From Burkholderia thailandensis E264 (GTDB lineage Bacteria; Pseudomonadota; Gammaproteobacteria; Burkholderiales; Burkholderiaceae), in the NCBI RefSeq assembly GCF_000012365.1, contig NC_007651.1:1240001-1304000 (forward strand): a DNA stretch of 64,000 nt, written 5' to 3'. The translations under genes were made by a program, and so were the position numbers. The notes beneath the pieces are model-generated. The model saw only the letters and a program-made list of their open reading frames with translations, was not told the DNA's origin and searched no databases. Shown in pieces: positions 1 through 11,193 of the stretch; the stretch's first letter is position 1; each line of letters starts with the position of its first letter.

Positions 1-2570
<2,570 letters not shown>

Positions 2571-2688
2571 CCTATAACAAGTCTGCCTTGCCAGATCTTG
2601 TTGATTCTCGTGTGCGATACACACAACCCAATATTACTGCTTCTTCCCAGATTGGTTCTGTTGGCCTGCCCAGCAGAACATCCCTCTT

Positions 2689-2804
2689 TGCCTGATGACC
2701 ATAGCGAGTCGGTCCCACCCCTTCCCATCCCGAACAGGACCGTGAAACGACTCTACGCCGATGATAGTGCGGATTGCCCGTGTGAAAGTAGGTAATCGTC
2801 AGGC
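2689..2804 (+). rRNA. rrf: 5S ribosomal RNA
   Basis: The 116-bp sequence begins TGCCTGATGACCATAGCGAG and closes with GTAATCGTCAGGC. Its ends pair (GCCTGA with TCAGGC), and it contains the conserved CCCATCCCGAAC and GTAGG segments of bacterial 5S rRNA. It lies 118 bp after the 23S 3' end and just before a strong terminator, the normal last rRNA gene of an rrn operon. The exact ends may vary by one or two bases. No tRNA is visible in the 23S-5S spacer. Confidence 0.95.
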
Positions 2805-2814
2805 TCCCCTTGCC

Positions 2815-2844
2815 AAAACCCCCGCCCAACCAGGCGGGGGTTTT
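2815..2844 (+). terminator. Rho-independent terminator of the rRNA operon
   Basis: The stem CCCCCGCC (2819-2826) pairs with GGCGGGGG (2833-2840) across a 6-base loop, extended by AAAA before and TTTT after. It starts 11 bp beyond the 5S 3' end, so it closes the rrn operon. Confidence 0.9.
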
Positions 2845-2908
2845 GCTTTTTATCCCCACCCACCACACCCCTCTCATCCCTCTGCCGACGCCACCTCCAT
2901 ACCGCCCC

Positions 2909-2938
2909 GTAAGCGAGTCGCCGGTACCGTCTCGACGG
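2909..2938 (+). repeat. IS66 left terminal inverted repeat
   Basis: The repeat starts GTAAGCGAGTCGCCGG and contains CCGTCTCGACG. Aligned by eye with the reverse complement of the right end it matches GTAAGCG, GTCG, CCGTCT and GACG blocks at the same spacing. A GTAAGCG terminus is typical of IS66-family ends. Confidence 0.75.
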
Positions 2939-2992
2939 TGTGAATGAATGTTGCCAGAGTAGGCCCCACCACGGCGAGTAGCGGGGACCACA

Positions 2993-3400
2993 GTGTCAAC
3001 AGAAGCACCGAAGAGAACTTCACGCAAAGGCATTCCTAATCACCCCGTCGAATTTCGACGGAAACTCGCCAAGCTGGCCTGCGAACCGGGCGTATCCGTA
3101 GCGCGGCTGGCGATGGAACACGGGGTGAACACGAACTTGTTATTCAAATGGCGTCGCGCGTTGCGTGCCGGCGAATACGATTCTGTGGGATTTTTGCCGG
3201 TCACATTGGAAGCGCCAGCGCCACAGATCGAGCGACCGACTGCGACCGTGGCGCCGACGCCGGTGATCGGCGCTGCCGCGATGGGCGCCATAGAGATCAA
3301 CGTCGGTAACACTCGTGTGCGGATCGAGGGCTCGCCCAACGAGGGCACGTTGCGGCTGGTGCTGCGCATGTTGCGCAACACACCGGAATCGGCAGCATGA
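2993..3400 (+). CDS. tnpA: IS66-family accessory protein TnpA (helix-turn-helix)
   Basis: The 135-residue product has a basic N-terminal half with a helix-turn-helix of the IS66 OrfA/IS911 type: residues about 18-55 include [26 protein letters not shown] and NLLFKWRR. The C-terminal half is Pro/Ala rich and then has a compact IS66 Orf1-like end. In IS66 elements this small protein is needed together with TnpB for transposition and is thought to bind DNA. A GTG start at 2993 is chosen because GGGGA lies about 8 bases upstream. The stop overlaps the tnpB start (ATGATCG), the usual translational coupling. The gene looks intact, but the element's transposase is not. Confidence 0.85.
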   Translation: MSTEAPKRTSRKGIPNHPVEFRRKLAKLACEPGVSVARLAMEHGVNTNLLFKWRRALRAGEYDSVGFLPVTLEAPAPQIERPTATVAPTPVIGAAAMGAIEINVGNTRVRIEGSPNEGTLRLVLRMLRNTPESAA

Positions 3401-3693
3401 TCGGGCTGCCCAGCCGCACAAAGGTCTGGCTGGCCGCGGGTGTGACTGATATGCGTTCAGGCTTCAACAGCTTGGCCGCGAAGGTCCAGACCGTATTGGA
3501 ACGCGATCCCTTCAGCGGTCACGTGTTCGTGTTCCGAGGCAAGCGCGGCGATCTGGTCAAAGTGCTGTGGTGGAGCGGCGACGGCATGTGTCTTCTGATG
3601 AAACGCCTGGAACGGGGCCGATTCGTTTGGCCACGCGCCGACGGTGGCGTTGTCTGCCTGAGCCAAGCCCAACTGTCGATGCTGCTCGAAGGT
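3397..3693 (+). pseudogene. tnpB: IS66-family TnpB, 3'-truncated
   Basis: The first 99 codons encode a recognisable IS66 Orf2 (TnpB): [45 protein letters not shown] and a C-terminal LSMLLEG. In complete homologues LLEG is followed by about 15 further residues, typically beginning with an aromatic/Arg-rich stretch. Here the sequence switches directly to tnpC-derived DNA at about 3691-3695, and the frame then runs into the IS256 element and stops at 3783. The start overlaps the tnpA stop. It is annotated as broken because of the missing C-terminus; residual function cannot be excluded. Confidence 0.8.
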
Positions 3694-3705
3694 ACCAGGC
3701 TATCT

Positions 3706-3713
3706 ACGAGACC
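3706..3713 (+). repeat. Left 8-bp target duplication of the IS256-family element
   Basis: The octamer ACGAGACC lies directly before the element's left end and is repeated exactly at 5069-5076. Its length fits the 8-9 bp duplications of the IS256 family. Confidence 0.85.
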
Positions 3714-5068
3714 GGGGGTATCCGGAATTTCGTGTGTGAGGCGGGTTGAGATTCAGACTCCAATGTTGAATCGTTCCGGGTAAAGCAGTGCGAACTGAGT
3801 CATGGCACTCTTCCAATCGTGCCGGGAGCCGGTCCACTTGGCAACGACGTTGCGCAGCGCCAGCCAGATCAGTTTGAGCGCGGCCTCGTCCGACGGGAAG
3901 TGGCCGCGCGCCTTGATGATCTTCCGAAGCTGCATGTGCAGCGACTCGATCGCGTTGGTCGTATATACAATTTTCCGGATGTCAGGCGCGAAGGCGTAGA
4001 ACGGAATCACCTGATCCCAGGCTCGGCGCCAGAGCGCGGCAATCGGAGGGTATTTCGTACCCCACGGGCTCGTATCGAACGCTTCCAGCGCCACGGCGGC
4101 CGCTTCGGCCGACGGTGCCCGATAGACCTCCTTGAGCGCCGCTGCGACCGATTTCCTGTCTTTCCAGCTGGCGAAGTCCAGTGAGTTCCGGATCAGATGC
4201 ACGATGCAGGTCTGGACCGTCGTTTCCGGGAACACCGTGTTGATCGCTTCCGGGAAGCCCTTCAGGCCGTCGACCACGGCGATCAGGATATCCTGCACGC
4301 CGCGCAGCTTAAGGTCGTTCACCACCCGCAGCCAGAACTTGGCCCCCTCGGTCTGCTCGATCCAAAGGCCCAACACGTCGCGTGTGCCGTCGCGGCGCAC
4401 GCCCAGCGCCAGGTAGATCGCCTTGTTGCGGACCACGCCTTCGTCGCGGATCTTGACTCGCAAGGCGTCGAAGAACACGACCGGGTACATCGGCTCGAGC
4501 GGCCGCTGCTGCCATTCGCGCACTTCGTCGATCACGGCATCGGTCACCGTACTGATGAAGTCCGGCGACACCTCGATGCCGTACATCTCCAGCAGGAAAC
4601 CCTGAATCTCCCGCACGCTCATGCCGCGTGCGTACATCGCGATGATCTTGTCGTCAAAGCCGGTGAAGCGTCGCTCGCCCTTGGCGATCAGCACCGGATC
4701 GAAGGTGCCTTCTCGGTCGCGCGGAATCTCGACGTCGAGCAGGTCGTCGTCGGTCGTGATGCGCTTGCGGCTGGTGCCGTTGCGGTGGTTCGTGCGGCCT
4801 GCCGGCTTGGCATCGCCCTTCTCGTAGCCGAGGTGGTGGGTCAGTTCGCCGCCCAGCGCGCGTTCGAAGATTGCTTTCTTGAGCGCGGCGAGCTGCTCGT
4901 TGATCGTTGCCCGATCCAGCGTTCCGGGTACCAGTTGCTTGATCAGTTCCGGGTCCAGGTTCAAGCCCTTGCCCGGTTCAATCGTCACTTCTTCCTTGCG
5001 TTTGCGTGGCATAAAGTGGCTCCTTGGCCATCAGTTTATGCCTCACACACAAACATTCGGATAGGCTC
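3714..5068 (-). mobile_element. Complete IS256-family insertion sequence (1,355 bp)
   Basis: The element is delimited by exact 8-bp duplications at 3706-3713 and 5069-5076. Its ends are imperfect inverted repeats: from the left, GGGGGTATCCGGAATTTCG followed by TGTGTGAGGC; from the right (minus strand), GAGCCTATCCGAATGTTTG followed by TGTGTGAGGC. One full-length mutator-type transposase is encoded on the minus strand. Everything needed for transposition appears present, so it may be active. It is inserted in the tnpC remnant of an IS66-family element and is the younger of the two insertions. Confidence 0.9.
3753..5012 (-). CDS. IS256-family (mutator-type) transposase
   Basis: The 419-residue product is full length for this family. 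It catalyses cut-out/copy-out transposition of its element through a DDE active site in an RNase H-like fold. The candidate triad is Asp182 (FFDALRVK), Asp248 (VVDGLKGF) and Glu356 (TTNAIES). The family Cys-His motif [11 protein letters not shown] lies at about 267-277. The N-terminal 100 residues include the [10 protein letters not shown] and GRTNHRNG segments seen in mutator-type enzymes. The start at 5012 gives the conventional basic N-terminus MPRKRKEEV. No frameshift or internal stop is visible. Confidence 0.93.
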   Translation of the reverse strand: MPRKRKEEVTIEPGKGLNLDPELIKQLVPGTLDRATINEQLAALKKAIFERALGGELTHHLGYEKGDAKPAGRTNHRNGTSRKRITTDDDLLDVEIPRDREGTFDPVLIAKGERRFTGFDDKIIAMYARGMSVREIQGFLLEMYGIEVSPDFISTVTDAVIDEVREWQQRPLEPMYPVVFFDALRVKIRDEGVVRNKAIYLALGVRRDGTRDVLGLWIEQTEGAKFWLRVVNDLKLRGVQDILIAVVDGLKGFPEAINTVFPETTVQTCIVHLIRNSLDFASWKDRKSVAAALKEVYRAPSAEAAAVALEAFDTSPWGTKYPPIAALWRRAWDQVIPFYAFAPDIRKIVYTTNAIESLHMQLRKIIKARGHFPSDEAALKLIWLALRNVVAKWTGSRHDWKSAMTQFALLYPERFNIGV

Positions 5069-5076
5069 ACGAGACC
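5069..5076 (+). repeat. Right 8-bp target duplication of the IS256-family element
   Basis: ACGAGACC, an exact copy of 3706-3713, directly follows the right end of the element. Confidence 0.85.
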
Positions 5077-5671
5077 GGACGCGTGAGGGAAGCTGCCTGC
5101 TGGGCGCATGCCCGACGCCAGTTCTATGAGCTACACGCTGCGCGCCCGAACGCATTGAATACCGAAGCGCTCGAGCGTATCGGTGCGTTGTACAAGATCG
5201 AAGACGCGATACGCGGCAAACCGCCCGACGAGCGTCGTGCGTATCGAGAAGCACATGCCCGACCGCTTCTCAGTCAGCTTCACGCCTGGCTCACCGCCAC
5301 GCTGGAGACACTCTCAAAGAAATCCGATACGAGTCGGGCGATTCTCTATGCGCTGAACCGATGGGAAGCGCTCACACGCTATTGCGACGACGGCCAACTC
5401 GAGATCGATAACCTGCCGGTCGAGCGAGCGTTGCGTGGAGTGGCCATCGGGAGGCGGAATTACCTGTTCGCCGGTGCCGACTCCGGCGGCGAGCGCGCTG
5501 CCGCGATCTATAGCCTCATCGGAACGGCGAAGCTCAACGGCATCGATCCCGAGGCGTATCTGCGCTTCGTCCTTGCCCGCATTGCTGATCACGCAATCAA
5601 TCGTGTCGATCAGCTCATGCCGTGGGCCATAGCTGATCAACTCCGCGACGACAGCTGACATCAAGATCCCG

Positions 5672-5701
5672 TCGTCAAGACGGCGCTGCCGACACGCTTA
5701 C
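5672..5701 (-). repeat. IS66 right terminal inverted repeat
   Basis: Read on the minus strand from 5701 inward the sequence begins GTAAGCGTGTCGGCAG and continues CCGTCTTGACG, matching the left repeat at 2909 with scattered mismatches. The tnpC remnant stops 43 bp before this end. Confidence 0.75.
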
Positions 5702-5786
5702 GTCGCCTCGCCACCAGCTCGGATAAAAAATTTCCGTATCCGCCGAGCGTAAAATTGCCCAATCGATAAAAACGGCGTAATAAGAC

Positions 5787-7862
5787 ATGACCACCCCCGC
5801 ACAATTCGCCCGCGCAACTTGTCCGCATGATTGTCCCGATACGTGCGCAATTCGTGTCACGGTTGAGAACGGCAAAGCCATCAAGGTTGCCGGTGATCCA
5901 GACCATCCACCGACTCAAGGCGTCCTTTGCACCAAGGTCAGCAGATATGCGGAGCGCGTCCATCACCCGGAACGGCTTACGGTGCCGCTCAAACGAATCG
6001 GCAGGAAAGGGGAAGGCCAGTTCGAGCCAATCAGTTGGGACGAGGCGAACAGAGTGGTGGCGGAGCGCCTGGCGGAAATTGCTCGCCGAGCGCCGGAAGC
6101 CATTGTTCCCTACAGCTATGCAGGAACGATGGGGCTGATTCAGGGTGAAAGCATTGCTCAGCGCTTCTTCAATAAGCTCGGCGCAACGCGCCTCGAAAGG
6201 ACGATCTGCTCGGCGGCCGGTGCGGCAGGGCTGCGCTACACGTACGGTGCCAGCGTCGGGATGCATTTCGAATTCTTCGAGGAAAGCGAACTGATCCTGA
6301 TCTGGGGCGCGAATCCGATCGCCTCCAGTCTGCATTTCTGGACACGCGCACAAGAAGCGAAGCGTCGCGGCGCACGGTTGATCGCGATCGATCCGTATCG
6401 ATCGCTGACAGCGGAAAAATGTCATCAGCACATCGCGCTGAAGCCGGGCACGGACGGCGCGCTCGCGCTCGGCATCATGCACGTGTTGATCGAAGAGGGC
6501 TTTCTTGATCGAGACTACATTCGCGACCACACGCTCGGCTTCGATGCGTTGAAAGCACGCGCGCTGATCTATCCGCCCAAGCGCGTGGCCGAAATCTGCG
6601 GTGTGACGGCCGACGAAGTCGTCGAGTTGGCGCGCCTCTACGGACGCACGCGCAAGGCTTCGATTCGTCTCAATTACGGCATGCAGCGCGTGCGCGGCGG
6701 CGGCAACGCCGTTCGCGCGATCGCCTGTCTGCCGGCGCTCACGGGGGCATGGCGCGACCGTGCCGGCGGCTTGCTCCTATCGTCGTCAGAGTGGGCGCCC
6801 GTGGACGCCGCAGCTATCGGCCGTCCCGATTTGCTGCCAGATTGGCCGAACAAGCTGCCACGTTCGATCAATATGAACGCAATTGGCGACGCGTTGCTGC
6901 ATCCCGGCGATCCCGACTTCGGGCCCAAGATCGAGGCGATCGTCGTATATAACTCGAACCCTGTCGCGGTCGCACCCGATTCGGAGAAAGTCGCCGCAGG
7001 CTTCGCGCGAGAGGATCTGTTCACGGTCGTTCTCGAGCATTTCAAGACAGATACCGCCGATTACGCCGATATTCTGCTGCCCGCAACGACGCAGTTCGAG
7101 CATCTCGATGTCCATAAATCGTATGGGCACACCTACGTGATGGCGAACCTGCCGTCGATTGCGCCGGTCGGTGACGCGCGGCCGAACACTGAAATTTTCC
7201 GCGGCATCGCGCGCGGTATGGGGCTTGACGAGCCGGCGTTGTACGACGATGACGAAACGCTCGCTCGCACGTCGTTGCGCTGGCGCGATGAATTGCTGCA
7301 AAGCGACTGGGACACCCTCAAACAGGCGGGTTGGCTCAAGCTGAAGCTTGCCGATGCGCCGTTTGCGAACGGCGGCTTTCGGACGCCGTCCGGCAAGTGT
7401 GAGTTCTATAGCGAACGGCTCGCAGAAATGGGGCTCGATCCGTTGCCGGACTACCTGCCGCCGCACGAGTCGACGGACGGTTCGCCAGAACTGGCCGCCC
7501 GCTATCCGCTCGCGATGATCTCGCCGCCGGCCCGCCATTTCCTGAACAGTACGTTCGTCAATGTCGCGAGCCTGCGCGCAACGGAAGGGGAGCCGCACCT
7601 CGACATCCATCCGAACGATGCCGCACGGCGCGGCATCGCCGACGGCGACCCGGTGCGCATCTTCAACGATCGCGGTTCGCTACAGGCCAGAGCCCGCCTG
7701 ACCGATCGCGCACGCGAAGGGGTTGTCGTTGGCCTGTCGATCTGGTGGAAAAAGCTCGCGCCGGACGGGCGCAACGCAAATCAGCTAACGAGCCAGGCTC
7801 TTACGGATCTGGGCCGCGGCGCGACTTTTTATGACTGTCTGGTCGAGGTCGAACACGCGTGA
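5787..7862 (+). CDS. Molybdopterin-dependent oxidoreductase with N-terminal 4Fe-4S domain
   Basis: The 691-residue protein belongs to the large molybdopterin (bis-MGD) oxidoreductase family that includes formate dehydrogenases and BisC-like enzymes. Residues 12-48 hold a C-x3-C-x3-C-x27-C cluster-binding motif (Cys12, 16, 20, 48). The central catalytic domain runs to about residue 480, with cofactor-binding features such as LIWGANP and ALKPGTDGALALG. A C-terminal molydop-binding beta-barrel domain starts near 565. No twin-arginine signal is seen, so it is probably cytoplasmic. The substrate cannot be told from sequence. The ATG is preceded by a weak ribosome-binding site, and only 85 bp separate it from the IS66 end, so its native promoter may have been displaced. 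Confidence 0.87.
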   Translation: MTTPAQFARATCPHDCPDTCAIRVTVENGKAIKVAGDPDHPPTQGVLCTKVSRYAERVHHPERLTVPLKRIGRKGEGQFEPISWDEANRVVAERLAEIARRAPEAIVPYSYAGTMGLIQGESIAQRFFNKLGATRLERTICSAAGAAGLRYTYGASVGMHFEFFEESELILIWGANPIASSLHFWTRAQEAKRRGARLIAIDPYRSLTAEKCHQHIALKPGTDGALALGIMHVLIEEGFLDRDYIRDHTLGFDALKARALIYPPKRVAEICGVTADEVVELARLYGRTRKASIRLNYGMQRVRGGGNAVRAIACLPALTGAWRDRAGGLLLSSSEWAPVDAAAIGRPDLLPDWPNKLPRSINMNAIGDALLHPGDPDFGPKIEAIVVYNSNPVAVAPDSEKVAAGFAREDLFTVVLEHFKTDTADYADILLPATTQFEHLDVHKSYGHTYVMANLPSIAPVGDARPNTEIFRGIARGMGLDEPALYDDDETLARTSLRWRDELLQSDWDTLKQAGWLKLKLADAPFANGGFRTPSGKCEFYSERLAEMGLDPLPDYLPPHESTDGSPELAARYPLAMISPPARHFLNSTFVNVASLRATEGEPHLDIHPNDAARRGIADGDPVRIFNDRGSLQARARLTDRAREGVVVGLSIWWKKLAPDGRNANQLTSQALTDLGRGATFYDCLVEVEHA

Positions 7863-8001
7863 CGCAATTCGACGACGTCCCTCACGGCATCCTTACGCAA
7901 AGTGGAAAGGAGTGTCTAACCCGGTTGTCTGGACCGGGCCGACCCGTTACGATGCCATTTTTTAGCACGACCATTCGAAAATCAGTGAGGAGACGCGCCG
8001 C

Positions 8002-9675
8002 ATGGACAAAATTTGGCTGAAATCGTACCCGCCCGGTGTCCCGGCCGAAATCGACGCGTCCCAGTATTCGTCTGTTCCTGATCTTCTCGAAGAGAGCTTC
8101 GGCCTTTATCGGGATCGGCAGGCGTTCATCTGTATGGGTAAGGCGATTACGTACGGCGAGCTGGACGCGCTGTCGCGCAAGCTCGGCGCGTGGTTCCAGT
8201 CCCGCGGCCTGCCGCGCGGCGCGCGGGTCGCGATCATGATGCCGAACGTGCTGCAGTATCCGGTGACGATCGCTGCGGTGCTGCGCGCGGGCTACACGGT
8301 CGTCAACGTCAATCCGCTCTACACGCCGCGGGAACTCGAGCATCAACTGAAGGACAGCGGCGCCGAGGCGATCGTGATTCTCGAGAACTTCGCGACGACG
8401 CTGCAATCGGTGATCGCGAAGACGTCGGTCAAGCATGTCGTCGTCGCCGCGATGGGTGATCTGCTCGGCCTGAAGGGCATCCTCGTCAACTACGTCGTGC
8501 GTCGCGTGAAGAAGATGGTGCCGGCGTGGAGCCTGCCTTCGTACACGCGCTTCAACGCGGCGCTCGCCGCGGGCGGTCGGCAGACGTTCAAGCCGGCGAA
8601 GCCCGCGCCCGACGACGTCGCGTTCCTCCAGTACACGGGCGGCACGACGGGCGTCGCGAAGGGCGCAACGCTGCTTCATCGCAACATCGTGTCGAACGTG
8701 CTGCAGGCGCAGGCCTGGCACGAGCCTGCGCATTCGAAGCGTCCCGAAGTCAAGCAGTTCATCACCGTGATCGCGCTGCCGCTCTATCACGTGTTCGCGC
8801 TAACCGTCTGCGGGCTGCTGACGCTGCGCACGGGCGGCACGGGGATCCTGATCCCGAATCCGCGCGACATCGCCGGCATGATCAAGGAGCTGAAGGGCTA
8901 CCCGATCATCACGATTCCGGCCGTCAACACGCTCTACAACGCGCTGCTCAACCATCCGGACTTCGATCAGCTCGACTTCTCGCAGCTCGCGGTCGCCAAC
9001 GGCGGCGGGATGGCGATCCAGGAAAACGTCGCGAAGCGCTGGTACGAGAAGACGAAGACGCCGATCGTCGAGGGGTACGGCTTGTCGGAAACGTCGCCCG
9101 TCGCCACCTGCAATCCGGTCACGGCAACCGAATACAGCGGCACGATCGGCCTGCCGCTGCCGTCGACCGAGATCGCGATTCGCGACGACGCGGGCGACGA
9201 CGTGCCGCTCGGCCAGCCGGGCGAGATCTGCATCCGCGGCCCGCAGGTGATGGCGGGTTACTGGAACCGCCCGGACGAAACCGAAAAAGTGATGATGCCG
9301 GACGGCTTCTTCAAGACGGGCGATGTCGGCGTGATGGACGCGCGCGGCTACGTGAAGATCGTCGACCGGAAGAAGGACATGATTCTCGTGTCGGGCTTCA
9401 ACGTGTACCCGAACGAGGTCGAGGATGTCGTCGCATCGCACCCGGGCGTGTTCGAAGTCGCGGCGGTCGGCGTGCCCGACGAGCATTCGGGCGAGGCGGT
9501 GAAGCTCTTCGTCGTCAAGAAGGACCCGGCGCTCACCGACAAGGATCTGCTCGCGTACTGCAAGGACCGGCTCACCGGCTACAAGCGGCCGAAGTACGTC
9601 GAATTCCGCGCCGATCTGCCGAAGACCAACGTCGGAAAAATCCTGCGGCGCGAGTTGCGCGACGGCAAGGCATAA
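8002..9675 (+). CDS. fadD: Long-chain fatty acid--CoA ligase (FadD type)
   Basis: The 557-residue enzyme activates fatty acids with ATP to acyl-AMP and then acyl-CoA, the first step of beta-oxidation and of exogenous fatty acid use. The length matches FadD (about 560 residues). The AMP-binding P-loop YTGGTTGVAKG lies at about 211-221. The adenylation motif GYGLSETSP is near 360. The fatty-acyl-CoA signature starting DGFFKTGDVG lies at about 434-465 and includes DRKKDMILVSG. The C-terminal Lys needed for adenylation lies in KTNVGKILRREL. The start is supported by GTGAGGAG about 10 bases upstream. FadD paralogues are common in Burkholderia, so chain-length preference is uncertain. Confidence 0.92.
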   Translation: MDKIWLKSYPPGVPAEIDASQYSSVPDLLEESFGLYRDRQAFICMGKAITYGELDALSRKLGAWFQSRGLPRGARVAIMMPNVLQYPVTIAAVLRAGYTVVNVNPLYTPRELEHQLKDSGAEAIVILENFATTLQSVIAKTSVKHVVVAAMGDLLGLKGILVNYVVRRVKKMVPAWSLPSYTRFNAALAAGGRQTFKPAKPAPDDVAFLQYTGGTTGVAKGATLLHRNIVSNVLQAQAWHEPAHSKRPEVKQFITVIALPLYHVFALTVCGLLTLRTGGTGILIPNPRDIAGMIKELKGYPIITIPAVNTLYNALLNHPDFDQLDFSQLAVANGGGMAIQENVAKRWYEKTKTPIVEGYGLSETSPVATCNPVTATEYSGTIGLPLPSTEIAIRDDAGDDVPLGQPGEICIRGPQVMAGYWNRPDETEKVMMPDGFFKTGDVGVMDARGYVKIVDRKKDMILVSGFNVYPNEVEDVVASHPGVFEVAAVGVPDEHSGEAVKLFVVKKDPALTDKDLLAYCKDRLTGYKRPKYVEFRADLPKTNVGKILRRELRDGKA

Positions 9676-9860
9676 CGCGCGCGGCCGTCGCCGTTGCTCC
9701 GGGCGGGCTTCGCCGCTCGGTTCGACGCGGCGGGCTCGCGGATGCGCCGCAATCGTTCGCCGCGAGCCGGGGCGCATTCTTTCGGGTGGCTCGCGCTCCT
9801 CTTCCGGACAGCCGTCCGATTCCAAGCCGAGCGGTTCCTTACCAGCCGTCGGGTCGATAA

Positions 9861-9884
9861 AAAAGGCGCCCGAAGGCGCCTTTT
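9861..9884. terminator. Bidirectional terminator between fadD and the porin gene
   Basis: AAAA-GGCGCC-CGAA-GGCGCC-TTTT forms a stable hairpin with A and T tracts on either side, so it can act on both strands. It ends 28 bp before the porin stop codon, and the two flanking genes converge here. Confidence 0.85.
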
Positions 9885-9911
9885 AAACGACTGCAGAGTG
9901 TTACCCGCTTA

Positions 9912-11072
9912 TTAGAACTTGTGGCGGATGCCGACGCGCGCGGTGAACTGGTTGCGGTTCGACGACGGCGTCAGGCCGTTGATCGCGGCGGTTGCCGGGC
10001 CGACCGTGTTGCCGTCGGCTTCGATCACGTTGCCCGAAGCGTGCTGATACACGCCGATCGCGTAGACGTCGGTGCGCTTCGACAGGAAGTAGTCGACGCC
10101 AACCGAGCCTTGGTGGTACTTGGCCGCGGACGCGCCGGCGATCTTGCTGCCTTGCGTGTAGTCATACGCCGCGCCGGCGAGCAGCGTCGGGGTCAGCTGA
10201 TACTTGAAGTTGATTTCCGCGTTGTTGAACGTCGCGGTCTGGTTCGGGAACACCGTGCTCGCGAAGTTCATGAACTTGATGTTCGAGTACGTGACGCCGA
10301 CCGTCGCCGCGCCGAACGAATAGGCGCCGCCCGCACCGATCACCTGGTACGTGTGGGCCGATGCGTAGCCTGCGTAGACCGGGGTCGTCACGGCCGCCGG
10401 CGAGCTCGACGTCGTGTTGTTGCCGAACAGGCCGCCGGCCGTCGACGGCGTGCGCGCGTTCAGGTAGCCGACGCCCAGCACGAGCGGGCCGTTCGTGTAG
10501 CCTGCGCCGAGCGACCAGGTCTGGTTGCGGCTGAAGTCGCCGGCGACGCCGCCGAAGCTGTACAGGCCGCCGAACGTGAAGCCGCCGTAGTTCGCGCTCG
10601 TGAACTTGACTGCGTTGTTCACGCGATACGCGTTGTTGAAGTTGTCGAGATCGCCCGGGTGAGCGGCGATGTAGCCGCCCCACTGGTCGCCTGCTTCCAG
10701 CGGGCCGACGAAGTCGACGACGGAGTCGTACTGACGGCCGAGCGTGACGGTGCCGAAGCTGCTCGACAGGCCGACGTAGGCCTGACGGCCGAATTCGAGG
10801 CCGCCCTGATTCAGCTTGCCCGAGTTCACGTCGAAGCCGTTTTCGAGGACGAACAGTGCCTTCAGGCCGCCGCCCAGGTCTTCCGTGCCGCGCAGGCCCC
10901 AGCGGCTACCCTGCAAAACGCCGCTCGACAGGTTGTACAGGTGCTTGCCGCCTGCATTGGTATTGATGTTGAAGCCTTCGTCGATGATGCCGTACAGCGT
11001 CACGCTGCTTTGCGCGTGAGCCGCGCCAGCAAACGCGCTCAGCGCGACGAGCGCGAGAAGCGACTTTTTCAT
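9912..11072 (-). CDS. Gram-negative general porin, outer membrane (OmpC-like)
   Basis: The 386-residue precursor has a 20-residue signal peptide (MKKSLLALV...GAAHA) cleaved before QSSVTLYG, the mature N-terminus typical of betaproteobacterial trimeric porins. The mature part is Gly/Tyr/Asn rich with alternating beta-strand sequence, an early RWGLRGTEDLGGGLKALF segment and LGRQYDSV. It ends FTARVGIRHKF with the terminal Phe used by the BAM complex. It should form a 16-strand barrel for small hydrophilic solutes. An open frame extends 56 codons upstream, but 11072 is chosen as start because the signal peptide begins there and GGAGA lies upstream. It is one of several porin paralogues expected in Burkholderia. 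Confidence 0.93.
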   Translation of the reverse strand: MKKSLLALVALSAFAGAAHAQSSVTLYGIIDEGFNINTNAGGKHLYNLSSGVLQGSRWGLRGTEDLGGGLKALFVLENGFDVNSGKLNQGGLEFGRQAYVGLSSSFGTVTLGRQYDSVVDFVGPLEAGDQWGGYIAAHPGDLDNFNNAYRVNNAVKFTSANYGGFTFGGLYSFGGVAGDFSRNQTWSLGAGYTNGPLVLGVGYLNARTPSTAGGLFGNNTTSSSPAAVTTPVYAGYASAHTYQVIGAGGAYSFGAATVGVTYSNIKFMNFASTVFPNQTATFNNAEINFKYQLTPTLLAGAAYDYTQGSKIAGASAAKYHQGSVGVDYFLSKRTDVYAIGVYQHASGNVIEADGNTVGPATAAINGLTPSSNRNQFTARVGIRHKF

Positions 11073-11165
11073 TAAAAGATCTCCAAGGATGACAAATTTA
11101 TTGTGGCGGGCCGATGGTTGTTTTTGATGGCGATACCCGCGTGAACTTCGAATGAAGCCGCTCGT

Positions 11166-11193
11166 AATGTAGCAAAAGGGCTTTTTGGGACAA
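11166..11193 (-). promoter_or_regulatory. Candidate sigma-70 promoter of the porin gene
   Basis: On the minus strand TTGTCC (11193-11188) and TACATT (11171-11166) are separated by 16 bp, about 95 bp before the porin start codon. Only the hexamers support this call. Confidence 0.35.

Larger units (their letters stand above)
3693..5658 (+). pseudogene. tnpC: IS66-family transposase TnpC, C-terminal remnant split by an IS256 element
   Basis: Only the C-terminal part of the IS66 DDE transposase remains. A few codons (YQAIYET) precede the IS256 insertion at 3693-3713. The rest resumes at 5077 and runs to a TGA at 5656-5658. If the inserted element and one copy of the octamer ACGAGACC are removed, the frame reads [20 protein letters not shown] with no shift, matching the usual IS66 TnpC sequence. 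The tail holds the conserved [12 protein letters not shown] segment with the catalytic Glu region, [14 protein letters not shown] and an IS66 C-terminal domain. The N-terminal zinc-binding part and the first catalytic Asp residues are absent, so no active transposase can be made. Confidence 0.85.
2909..5701. mobile_element. IS66-family element, internally deleted and interrupted by an IS256-family element
   Basis: The element is bounded by inverted repeats beginning GTAAGCG at 2909 and, on the other strand, at 5701. Inside are IS66-type tnpA, a 3'-truncated tnpB and the C-terminal part of tnpC in the usual order. Most of tnpC is missing: tnpB sequence jumps to late tnpC sequence near 3691-3695. 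A complete IS256-family element (3714-5068) sits inside the tnpC remnant. The flanking octamers (2901-2908 and 5702-5709) share only 5 of 8 positions, so no clean IS66 target duplication is seen. The element is presumably immobile by itself because its DDE transposase is lost. It starts 65 bp beyond the rRNA terminator. Confidence 0.85.

Noticed and set aside
2571..2688. Possible tRNA in the 23S-5S spacer
   Set aside because: No cloverleaf or T-arm consensus could be found in the 118 bp.
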